From Glomus cerebriforme (lineage: Eukaryota > Glomeromycota > Glomeromycetes > Glomerales > Glomeraceae): DNA of 17,454 bases. The notes under the pieces were generated by a model. It had not been told where the DNA came from. It did no database searches and saw only the letters and a program-made list of their open reading frames with translations. The translations under genes were made by a program, and so were the position numbers. This document shows positions 1 through 8,823 of this stretch, piece by piece. The DNA lies in NCBI GenBank assembly GCA_003550305.1, contig QKYT01000655.1, forward strand, positions 31,693 through 49,146. The letters run 5' to 3'. Positions within the stretch are counted from its first letter, which is position 1; the number at the start of each line of letters is the position of its first letter.

Positions 1-1899
1 GAATATTATGTGTAATTTTATTTGCTCTACAACTTTACTTAATCTCATAAAGTAGGTTTTGAATGCCGATTTTGAGTTTAATATAGAGAAACTACAAAGT
101 TTACTTAATATATATAAGTCACAAAACAGTTTGCTTAGCAGAGCCAAATTTTCTTAAGTCATAATGAGAGTTTGCTTAGCAGAGTTGAAAATAGTTTGCT
201 TATTGATCATAGTAAATTTTGAAATTTTCATCTAACCTATACATATATTGTTTGGGATCCTGTCAAAATATGCCAAAAACCCCATTTTCCTACTACTATC
301 TAAGAAAAGGAGTTTAGGATTCATGAAATCAGACTTTTGTCTTACATTAATATTTAGAATTAAGAGAAAAGGTAAATTCCTATTAATACTTTTATGAGTA
401 TTGAATAATCCATAAATTTTAGATGGAACTATAAAATTTATTTGAAATATATATTTATCAAAAATTTTATTAGGATAATAGATAATTAGAAGAGCGATAT
501 TATTTTTACTATTAGACAAATATTAAAAATATATATGATTATTATAATTAGGCTTATAATTAAGGTTTGCTAAATTAAAGAAGAGCCTAATTGTTTCTTT
601 TATTATGCTGAAATTAGGCACAAATTTTTTTTGTGCAAATAACATAATACAATATATAAAAATAATATATATAAAATTATACAGAAATTTCTTAAATATT
701 TAAAATAAAAATATATATGATCAATTCTAATATCAATGCAATAGTACCTAAAAGTATCAAGCATACTAGAAAAGGTTTAAAAGTATAAGAATAAAAAATA
801 AAGTATACTTTCAGTAGAATTTCAAGTTAGAATAATATATAAAAAGAAAATAAGAAATTATTACTTGGAATCCTACCATTAATATGCAAAAAAAAAATTA
901 GAAAGGTAAAAAGGTTTAAAAAAATACAAGAAAAAAAAGTATATGAAAATAATATAGCCTGAATTAATTTGGTACTTCATATCTCATCCTTAACAATTAA
1001 ATAGACTATAAAAGGTGAATTGCAAGAATAATATAATATCAGTATTTCGTGCCTCATCTGACAATCAAAAAATAACAAATAAGAAGGAAAATATATGGAT
1101 TATAAATTTGATACTTCATGCCTCAATCCAGCAATCAAATGGAAACATAAAGGTAGAATTGCAAATAAGTTCAGCACTAATTTCTAGCAATTATATAGGC
1201 TGATCTTAATACTTCTAATCTTCCAACCATCTGATCCTTCAGTTAGAACCTTAAAAGTAATAAAATAGGAAAGTTTTGAAAATCTACCTCACACATGATA
1301 ATAATTTAACTAGCACTATATTCTATAATTTTGAAATAAAATTAACTAAAATAGAGTCATATGATTTGATTGCGTTATCTGATATAATATTTTTTTGCAA
1401 TAAAAGTAAAATAAAAGGTAATAAAGTAGTGAAAATAAATGGATACAACTTGATCACAAGAAAATACCAAAGTGGTAAATATAAATAAATATTAATTAGA
1501 TCACAAAAAGATTATAGAGTAATAAAAACAAATAAATAGCAATTTGACTAAAAAAAGGTCACAAAATAATGAAAACAAGCAAATATCTAAAGGGTAATAA
1601 AAAGGTCATAGAGAAATAAAACAAGTGGATAGTAACAAAGCAGTAAAAAAGATGTAGAGTATTGTAAATAGTAAAAAAGTAACAGTTTACTTATAAGTAA
1701 GTAATAATTTATTCATAACTAGATAATAATTTAATGTAAGTAAGTTGCATTATATATATAGTGCAACCTACTATTCCTTTTGCAATTTATTTTTATTTTT
1801 CCTTCTTTTATTTAAAATAAATTAGCTCTTTTATTTTATTTTAAATTTTATTTATTCTTTAATAACTATTAATTATATTATTATTATTATATTACCTTT
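1..1899. other. AT-rich intergenic region with short degenerate repeats
   Basis: I see no convincing gene here; the open frames are short, rich in Ile/Lys/Asn, and look like chance. What it holds is weak repetition. A 16-mer, AGTTTGCTTAGCAGAG, occurs at 128-143 and 169-184, with a truncated copy at 193-202. Three diverged units of about 69-70 bp start near 971, 1041 and 1110, each with a 'tacttcat..ctca..c.aatcaaa' core, and a weaker fourth begins near 1207. Lysine-codon-like AT-rich units with 'gtaataaaa' and 'ggtca' repeat loosely over 1490-1690. None has a clear terminal repeat or target duplication. Confidence 0.5.
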
Positions 1900-1949
1900 A
1901 GTCGCATGTGACTTCATAATATAATTATATTATGAAGTCACATGCGACT
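1900..1949. repeat. Perfect 50-bp palindrome with no spacer
   Basis: Each 25-bp arm begins AGTCGCATGTGACTTCATAA and the second arm is its exact reverse complement with no loop bases. The pairing fails at the next outer base (1899/1950). The inner part of each arm (GTGACTTCATAATATAA) matches the 19-bp minisatellite unit that starts 17 bp downstream, so the palindrome looks like two minisatellite units joined head to head with a GC-richer cap. It could extrude a cruciform, or be a transcription stop or recombination junction; its function is unknown. Confidence 0.9.
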
Positions 1950-1966
1950 TAGATTAGGTTATGAAG

Positions 1967-2047
1967 GTAACTTCATAGTCTACCAGTAACTTCATAATAT
2001 AATGGTAATTTCATAATCTGTTGGTAACTTTATAGTCTACCAGTAAC
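1967..2047. repeat. 19-bp minisatellite, left part (split by the MULE)
   Basis: Four complete 19-bp units begin at 1967, 1986, 2005 and 2024, and a fifth (GTAAC, 2043-2047) is cut off where the MULE starts. The reference unit is GTAACTTCATAATATAATG. The three units at 1986-2042 form a 57-bp higher-order unit that reappears at 3600-3656 with a single base difference. Removing the MULE and one target copy restores an uninterrupted array. Confidence 0.88.
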
Positions 2048-2194
2048 GCAAAAATTACCTTCTTGACCCTCCTCGTGTTACTTTCTTGACCCGATCAAAA
2101 TATGCATGATTATGTAAGACAAAAATATTATTTTCTTGACCTGAAATGTGATAAATAATTATGTGATAAAATCAGCTACATATTAGTGATAATT
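2048..2194 (+). repeat. MULE left terminal inverted repeat
   Basis: 147 bp starting GCAAAAATTACCTTCTTGAC. It is the reverse complement of 3449-3595 except for one C/T difference near 2069. It holds three TTCTTGACC subterminal repeats. Homology ends at 2194. Confidence 0.92.
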
Positions 2195-2313
2195 AATAAA
2201 AACCCGTTACATTTTTTTTTTAAAAAAAAACCCAAAAAAAAACTTTTTAACAAAAAACATTTAACATAGACTTCATTGACTTTATTAAACTTTATTGAAG
2301 GTTCCAATATTTT

Positions 2314-3309
2314 TTAAACATAATAATAAAGTTTACTTTNCTCTTGTCTATTATCGAAATTTATAGAAGTACTGGACATGGTTTGAGATGTAACAAGTGA
2401 ATTAGAATTAACAAGGTAAGGTACAAGGTATGGATTTTGGTTGGGTGGACAATTGTTTGATTGTACTATAGGATTTGAATAATAAGGTGTAGCACTAGAA
2501 AATGAAGCGGGTAAACTTGTAGAATACATATAAGAATTTAATGGAGGTTGTGTCAATTGTGAAATAGAAGATGGTAAAGAATATGTATAATCATTTTGTG
2601 AATAAGAGTGCATAATTGTTGGTTGAATATTTAAGGAAAAATTGTTTAAAGTAGCAGGAGAAGATGATATAGTTGTGGTAGTTAAAGATTCATCTGTACT
2701 TTTAATATTTTCCTGCAAAATAAATTTTGTTAAAAAAAAAATTACACAAAAATAATTATGATTAAATTAAATACCTTTGTATTCTGAATATTTTTTCTGA
2801 TTCTTTTTGTATTTCTTTTTTATTCAGAAGGTGATATATCATGTTGCTCATTTTGATTCGTAATATTTTTAAGAATTCTACTTGGTTTTCTTGGTTTAGC
2901 CGATGATTTTGGAGGAGCTCCATTGTTATTTTTATAATTATTGAGCTCTACATCTCCCGCACAATACATTACCCAATACCAACTTTTTTATTTCTGTTTC
3001 AATTTGTTTAACTAACTCCTCACCCTTTTCTGTTAATTTAATTATATCATCAATTCGATTAGTTGATTTTAATTGACCAGTTTTTGTTTTCCATTCAATA
3101 AAATCAACAGCNCCTTCAACANGTTCAATTGAGATAATTCCTCCTTTAATTAGTTCAGGAGTTTTCTTTCGGCTTTGACTTTTTAAACGAATATTTTTAA
3201 GTAGNGGATGGTTTTTAAGATAATATTCTGCAACNCGACCAAAGGGAACATTTACAGAATTTTCAGTGGCNTTATATTGAATAAAACTTTCAAAATTATT
3301 ATTATTCAT
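2314..3309 (-). pseudogene. Unrecognised spliced gene inside the MULE (hypothetical, probably broken)
   Basis: I do not recognise the family. On the minus strand, exon 1 starts at ATG 3309 and encodes about 110 residues with a mixed helical, charged composition (ending near IETEIKKL). A downstream frame then gives a Pro/Lys-rich basic stretch (GAPPKSSAKPRKPSR) and a second basic patch (KRNTKRIRKN). A clean 62-bp GT-AG intron (2774-2713) joins in phase to a last exon (2712-2314) of about 130 residues rich in Ser, Thr, Tyr, Pro and Asn. The junction after exon 1 needs a short intron of about 55 bp (donor gtaatg) or a frameshift. An in-frame TAA at 2822-2820 interrupts the basic region. Six N bases lie in it. 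The order globular, basic, S/T/Y/P-rich tail suggests a nuclear regulator, but that is inference. It could be a captured host gene or the element's own accessory protein. Confidence 0.55.
2713..2774 (-). other. Predicted 62-bp intron
   Basis: On the minus strand the donor is AG|GTATTTAATT and the acceptor is TTTATTTTGCAG|GA, preceded by a T-rich tract. The exons flanking it share one reading frame (…NTK then ENIK…), which supports real splicing. Confidence 0.7.
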
Positions 3310-3448
3310 TATATTTAAAAAGAATATATGTGTGTAAAAAATGAATAAGAAATGAGAAAAAAATAAATTTTTATTATAAAAGTCGCGTCATATATAATAC
3401 TCATATAATATGATATGTAATACGTATTGTTTATGTAATAAGTAATGA

Positions 3449-3595
3449 AATTATCACTAATATGTAGCTGATTTTATCACATAATTATTTATCACATTTC
3501 AGGTCAAGAAAATAATATTTTTGTCTTACATAATCATGCATATTTTGATCGGGTCAAGAAAGTAACACGAGAAGGGTCAAGAAGGTAATTTTTGC
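3449..3595 (-). repeat. MULE right terminal inverted repeat
   Basis: Mirror image of 2048-2194 over 147 bp with one mismatch, ending GGTCAAGAAGGTAATTTTTGC-like at 3595. The base after it starts the second copy of the 9-bp target duplication. Confidence 0.92.
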
Positions 3596-3815
3596 ACCAG
3601 TAACTTCATAATATAATGGTAATTTCATAATCTATTGGTAACTTTATAGTCTACCAGTAACTTCATAATATAATGATAACTTCATATTCTGTTGGTAACT
3701 TCATAATATAAAAGTAACTTCATAATATAGCAGTGATATCATAACCTAATTTCATAATCTGGTGGTAACTTCATAACCTATTATTCATAATCTGATAGGG
3801 ACTTCATAACTTACT
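3596..3815. repeat. 19-bp minisatellite, right part
   Basis: After the target duplication the array resumes in phase at 3600. Seven regular 19-bp units start at 3600, 3619, 3638, 3657, 3676, 3695 and 3714. Less regular units then run to about 3815 ('ggtaacttcataacctatt', 'gggacttcataactta'). Scattered decayed copies (cagtaacttcatagtcta, ggtgatgtcatgatcta) continue to about 3945. Confidence 0.85.
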
Positions 3816-4460
3816 TATGGGTAGCTCCTTTACGTTTATAACATTGTTTCAACTGTTTTCTGTATAATATGGCAGTAACTTCATAGTCTAATGGTGACTG
3901 ATAGTGCTTTAATTTAATGGTGATGTCATGATCTAATAGTGACTGCTTTCTTCTTGTTCCTAATCCATTTACATAATAAAATCTATATTGTTAGTTCTGA
4001 CTTTCCAGTCTTCTTTGAATACCTGGTTCTGTAATGAGAGTGCTGGCTCTCTATGCTAGTTTGGATACTAGTTCTTTATTAAGAATTCACGTCTATTTGG
4101 TTACCTTTCTAGATACCAAAATAGTGTAAAAAAAAGATGTCGGGTGGCACAGTAATTTGATTCAGATCTGCAATTAATTTTGGCTGACACTATGTCATAA
4201 TTCTGGCTGATCTTTTGGGTATGTAATTTGAGGATCCAGCCTGACACCATGGTAGTGACCTGATAGTGACTTGGTAGCTACTGTAAAACTGTCATAGAAC
4301 TGGTAGTTTGCCAGCTTGGATGCCGAGTTGTTATATCCAAGTATCTGGCTAAAATTGTGGAATAATGCTGGCCGAATTTATACTGCATCTTACTACGCCA
4401 GTCACGTGATCCTGTTATGGCATCTGAACACCCTCTGCCATATAATATAGCAAATTCAGT
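3816..4460. other. Gene-free region with decayed minisatellite
   Basis: I see no gene. The base composition is less AT-rich than the first 2 kb. The first part carries degenerate relatives of the 19-bp unit, and 4245-4285 repeats 'tagtgacctgatagtgacttggta'. The stretch 4398-4410 contains GTCACGTGA, an E-box-like palindromic core. It looks like old interspersed repeat DNA. Confidence 0.4.
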
Positions 4461-4675
4461 TAGTTAGGTATGATATGCATTTCTATGGCCAGCCTATTTG
4501 ATTACCAGAAGTGCACCATTTCATAATTCAACTATTGCTTATTAGTTGCTGGTATGTGTATGCCGATTTCATATTCTAAAGTTAGAGGTGCAATATGTAT
4601 TATCTTGGCCTGACCCATTTGATTGCCAAAAGTACATCATTTGTGACCCAACTATTGCCTATTTATAGCCGGTAT
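4461..4675. repeat. Diverged tandem duplication, period about 118 bp
   Basis: The segment at about 4461-4556 is repeated at about 4579-4675. Matching blocks, in order, are gttag..., tggcc(a/t)g, ccatttgattgcc-like, (g)tacatcattt, caactattgc(c/t)tatt and g(c)cggtat. Substitutions and small indels are spread evenly, so the duplication is old. I find no coding frame shared by both copies. Confidence 0.55.
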
Positions 4676-4689
4676 ATTAGTGAGATGTC

Positions 4690-5070
4690 CTAGGTAAAAT
4701 TTCTCTAGAAACACTTCTGAAGACAACTTCAATATCTGTTTTAAGAGTTTGAAGCTGTTTAGTTATGTTCTCTATATTTGATCCTAGTGTCCCTAGTGTC
4801 CTTAGTAAGAATAAAGTTGTAGGAAAAAATTTGAAACTTTTTCTATGCTACATATGTATGCTATATGGGTGGTATATAGATACTATATAGATGGTATATA
4901 TGTAATATACATATGCTTAAAAAATAAAAAAAAGGTTGGGTATTCCGATTTTTTTTAAGGATGCTAAGGACACTAGAGTCGCCTATCTAGAAGACTTTCC
5001 AGAAATCTATAAGCATCAAAAAGCCTACTTTTAATGACCTCAGAAGTATCCCCAGAGAAATTTTACCTAG
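4690..5070. repeat. Imperfect inverted repeat flanking an AT-rich core
   Basis: The outer arms match as CTAGGTAAAATTTCTCT at 4690-4706 (followed by ACTTCTGA at 4713) and its reverse complement at 5054-5070. Inner arms CTAGTGTCCTTAG (4793-4805) pair with CTAAGGACACTAG (4964-4976). Between them lie TATATA-rich repeats (4845-4915). The spacing between inner and outer arms differs by several bases between the two sides. It could be an old foldback or MITE-like element, or two copies of an interspersed repeat in opposite orientation. I see no clean target duplication. Confidence 0.5.
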
Positions 5071-5079
5071 AACAACTTC

Positions 5080-5322
5080 CTAAATCCAACTTGTTACATC
5101 GGGTATTTTCATTTTATCAAAAGCCTCTTCCAATGCTTCTGATATCTGTCCATTTTGAAGCATCTTTTCTAATTTCTTCTGATGATAATATGCTTTCGAA
5201 TAGAACTTATTTACATGCAAATTACAATATCTATATTTTGATGCTATCAGTCTTACACACTCATCTTGTTTGCATAGAGGTCCTAGCATTTTTTCCAGTG
5301 AATATGACATCCTTCTGGTCAT
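5080..5322 (-). pseudogene. Small Cys/His-rich ORF or gene fragment
   Basis: This minus-strand frame of 80 codons has a more protein-like composition than the overlapping plus-strand frame. Its middle carries closely spaced cysteines and a histidine (GPLCKQDECVRL, then KYRYCNLHV), a spacing reminiscent of small zinc-binding domains. A charged helical segment follows (KKLEKML, EEAFDKMKIPD). Upstream bases on the same strand are open in a second frame, so it may be the 3' exon or the broken end of a longer gene. The stop lies next to the right arm of the inverted repeat. Function is unknown; this is a tentative call. Confidence 0.35.
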
Positions 5323-5555
5323 TGTGCAGGATTTTCACAAACCATCCCTTCATTGGAGCGATACTAGCAAATGTATTTACCCTTTGCAATGTAATTATCA
5401 ATGAAAATAAATATATCATTAGAATCATTTATTTTCAGTATTATTCTCAGTTAATCTTTGATATCTATAATAATATTTATTTTTATTTTGAACTTTTTTT
5501 CCTAGGGTATTATACCAAAGAATATACTTAGTTATCATATTTTGAAAAAAATACC

Positions 5556-8500
5556 ATGACCCATTCTGAGCTTTTAGAGTTCCTCGACGCTCCCTCCGCC
5601 CCATACTATTATGGGTTTAAAGCTTCTGATATAGGTCAATGCCTATATAAAATCTGCGATAATAATGTTAGGCTAAGGCAATTTCTTAGTGCAGACAATG
5701 AGAATGAAATAGAAGCCATACTTGCAGATCATGAAGGCCATTCCCTACATGAAATTATTGATAGTAATGAGCCACTCTGTCCTATCATTGACTTTAATTT
5801 GTTACGAGAAGTATATAATAGCATTAAAACCAAACTTAAAGGTAAAGAGATATGAGATTTACTTATTAGTGCTATTACAAAAGTGTGTTTAGAGATATTC
5901 CCGAAGTGGAATCCTGAAATTATAACTATTGCCAGCAGTAGTGATGCAAAAAAAATGTCTTACCATATATCAACTTTTGGCATAAGACTTCCAAACATTG
6001 CTAAGGTTGCAGTTTTCACTGAACTTGTTCGTAAAAAACTTCCTTTACTATTACAGAGAAAGAGTATTGTAGACAATATTGCAAATAAATGATCTTTCTC
6101 CTTATAGATGCTTGGATCGCCTAAGTATGATGAAGAAACGAAAGAACATATTTGTGTAAAAAAAGCTATCTATCCAAAAAATGGATCTATCTTTGATTTT
6201 ATGCTTCTTCACCCTAATAATGATTCTGAAATCAAAGATAGTTCTCTCTTGGCTGTTCTGAAGCCAGAAGTTAAAAGATTTCCAGTAAAAAATAATGATA
6301 TAATTAGCGAAACTACTGAAGCTGAATTCGAAGTGGTAGAGACATTGCTTAAAGAAGCTGGTATTGAAGGATATAACCTCTCATATCCATCTGATAAATT
6401 TCCTAATAAATTTCTATTATCACGTATCTCACCATCAGACTGCCCATTATGTGATCGGGAACATACCAGTGATAATGCATATATCATATGAAATAAAAAA
6501 TCTTATAACTTTTTCTGCTATCATGCAAATCAAGATAAACAGTCTGGGATGAGAAATCCTCCATTAAAACTTGCTATTAACGAAACAGCTTTAGATAGAG
6601 AGAAAAAACTTCAAAGTCTGGTAAAAAAGGACTGATCCAGAATTTCAAATCCAAATGACCATTTCATATAGTGGGACTTATTATGCATGTGTACTTCAGG
6701 TAAGAAATTCTCCTGTACTGAAGTTTATGAAGCTATCCAAGCAACAGTTGCCTGTGTATAAGGAACTTCAAAATTGTGGCTCATTAAGCATGAAGCTAGA
6801 CAGAATGGACTTTATTTTGATATGGGAGTTGAACTAAAGCTTGCCAATTTCAAGATCAAAATAATCAAATATGGGGGTGAATCTGTGAAGTTAAAGTCAT
6901 TGATAGACCAAGCAGTTACTAGGAGTCTAATAATTTATAAAGATTGGAATTTCCTTCCATATTCGATAAATACTCTCCAGCCGGATACAGATTTCTTTAA
7001 TCTTTTTCTAGGATTTTTGCTAAGCCAGCACCAGAAATTAATAAAGAAATTATAGATCTGATTCTCTGGCATACGTTGAATATAATCAGTGATGGAAATG
7101 TGAAACTTCATGAATATCTTTGGGATTGGTGGGCATATTTAATGCAGAAGCCAGAAGAGAAACTTCGAACAATTTTAGTTCTAAAATCCACACTAAAACA
7201 ATGTGAAAAAAACATTATCACCAATTTTATTAGTGATAAAGTATTGGGGTAACATCTCCATTATGCTACATCAGATTTAGAGAAAATTCTTGGACATTTT
7301 AATAGCGCCATTCAAGCTCGAAAACTTAGTGTTATGAATGAGACTGAAATGTCTAGTGAGAACTGGTATAGATTTAATGGGCATCTCAAATCTCTTATAA
7401 TGAAAGGAATGGTGACTATAGAATGCAAGGGTCTCGAATCTAAATGATTAGATGATTTCACCAGGTATATGGTTACAAGCAATCAAGATGCTCTGATCAA
7501 GATAGATATAGGAGATTCTCATATAGTCTGTTATGATGTTTTATCACACTGTAGAGGTAATACAGCATATTTTAAAAGACTACATAATGTATTTAACCAT
7601 CCCGATGCGCCTGGAGTGGTTATGAAATATCTCCTTAATCATGATATCTTAGATTTTGAACCACAAGAAATTCCTGTAACTAAAATGAAATCAGATATAA
7701 TGCGTGATCAGCTTCCTACTCCCATTCGATTTATAATCAATTATATTTCCTCATGATATGAGGATAAAGTAGCCAAACTAAGTTATACATCACTATATCA
7801 AAATTATTTTGAATGGAAAGAAGTTTTCACTAATTGGCATTGATTGGACACATTCATGAGATAATGGAGTAAGAGTATATTAGTATATTCTCAACTGCTC
7901 CAAGATCGTAGCTAAGCTCCGTGAATCCAACTTAGGTGATATGGAAGAATTTTCTGATATACCTTAAAATGAGTTGCCAGTCAATGAGACCACAGACATA
8001 CCCATATTCAATATACCAGAAACTATTTCCCAGAAAATAACTTCACTTCAGCCGGTAAAAAATGAAGCTGAACCTTCAGTTGCCTCTACTTCTAAAACAC
8101 CTGAGCCAGTAATCGATGAATCTGAGATTAGCAAGCTTTTCAAATCTATCGAGCCTATCAATAAAGTAGTGAATTTGCCTCCTAAAGAGATCCCAACCAA
8201 TTCTCCTAAGCCTAGTAGCAATGAACTATCATCTGCCATACTTCTGGCCAGAATTCAGTGAGAAGAGCGCCTCAGAAAAAAGGCAGTCGAACTCGGTGAG
8301 AATCCAGATGTCTTCATGACCATCACTGAAAAAGACAGGCTCAATTCTATTGCATTCTGGGATAGGATGGAAACTGATTCACGAATGTGTAGTTGGGTAG
8401 AAGAGATGAAAGAAAATCCTAATGAATATATGGATATGTCAGTGCGGAAAAGATTGATAGGTGAAGAAATAATCCGCTATTCTCTTGAGGAAGATGAGAT

Positions 8501-8576
8501 CATATCTTCATGGCTTGATACTGATGAGAAATGGAAAAAAATGGTAAGCATATTCCAGGAGAATGGTATGCTTTAG
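5556..8576 (+). pseudogene. Decayed primase-SF3 helicase (replication protein of a mobile element)
   Basis: A reading frame of about 1000 codons begins at ATG 5556. The N-terminal part matches an archaeo-eukaryotic primase: a motif I-like IIDFNL (5784-5801, expected D-x-D), motif II-like KMSYH (5952-5966), and a motif III-like segment around 6090-6128 ending GSPK. A zinc-binding motif follows: CPLCDREH at 6441-6464, then FFC at 6510-6518. The C-terminal part is a D5-like SF3 helicase: a degenerate Walker A near 7181-7217 (LKSTLKQCEKN), Walker B (VMNETEM, 7331-7351), motif C (VTSNQD, 7472-7489) and the arginine-finger site (GDSH, 7511-7522). A Pro/Ser/Glu-rich linker and an acidic C-terminus end at TAG 8574. 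The frame carries 14 internal stops: TGA at 5853, 6090, 6489, 6633, 7445, 7754, 7857 and 8259; TAG at 6105, 6669 and 7881; TAA at 6759, 7250 and 7965. It also has two frameshifts: a 1-base loss near 7019 and a second shift near 7820 that probably includes a deletion. It is clearly inactive. Confidence 0.82.
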
Positions 8577-8823
8577 TAAGGAACGAATAAGAGTGGGTTA
8601 ATTAATATTAGTAGGGATAGGACTTTCGTTTTTTACAACTAGGCGATATAAAATTCCAAATTATTATTATTTTTTTCACTCCTCCATCCTCCGATAGCTT
8701 TTACCAACCATGAGGTAATAAAATGTCAGAATATTTTTTTCGAATTGAAGTTTTTCAGATATAGAATAATCTAATAATTACGCATAATCTAGTAGTTACT
8801 TCACAACCTATATTCACATAGCC
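8577..8823. promoter_or_regulatory. Spacer with probable promoter of the recombinase gene
   Basis: This 247-bp spacer separates two decayed genes. It holds a TATA-like GATATAAAATT near 8645-8655 and a T-rich tract. Just before the ATG, at about 8780-8818, it has a sequence resembling the 19-bp minisatellite (cataatctagtagttac then ttcacaacctat). I see no ORF in it. Confidence 0.35.

Larger units (their letters stand above)
2048..3595. mobile_element. Non-autonomous Mutator-like (MULE) element carrying a gene, Pack-MULE-like
   Basis: The element is 1548 bp long, bounded by 147-bp terminal inverted repeats (2048-2194 and 3449-3595) that differ at one position, and flanked by a perfect 9-bp duplication ACCAGTAAC (2039-2047 and 3596-3604). 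Long TIRs with a 9-bp target duplication are the known signature of Mutator-like elements. The TIRs begin GCAAAAATTACC. Each contains three copies of TTCTTGACC (from 2062, 2082 and 2132 in the left arm), which look like transposase-binding sites. The interior holds no transposase-sized frame, only one minus-strand, intron-containing gene, so movement would need a transposase in trans. The near-identical TIRs suggest a fairly recent insertion. The target is the 19-bp minisatellite. Confidence 0.87.

Noticed and set aside
232..519. Minus-strand 95-codon open frame in the left AT-rich region
   Set aside because: Rich in Ile, Asn and Lys with no recognisable motif. The segment FLDSSRKMGFLAYFD looks slightly protein-like, but nothing around it supports a gene.
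1276..1488. Plus-strand 70-codon frame
   Set aside because: The composition is what AT-rich DNA gives by chance, with no motif and no flanking signals.
2039..3604. The 9-bp duplication being only a coincidence of the minisatellite
   Set aside because: The match is exact at both element ends, the TIRs stop precisely beside it, and the array resumes in phase after one copy, as an insertion predicts.
5034..5531. Plus-strand 165-codon open frame
   Set aside because: It overlaps a more protein-like minus-strand frame and one arm of an inverted repeat, and its composition is hydrophobic and irregular. I treat it as an antisense shadow.
5556..8576. TGA read as Trp (alternative genetic code) or programmed readthrough to explain the interrupted frame
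   Set aside because: TAA and TAG stops also interrupt the same frame, there are frameshifts, and catalytic residues look mutated. Neighbouring intact genes use the standard code without trouble. Decay is simpler.
5556..8576. Introns removing the stops in the primase-helicase gene
   Set aside because: The sequence around most stops reads on in the same frame as conserved-looking protein, and there are no paired GT-AG sites that would remove only the stops.
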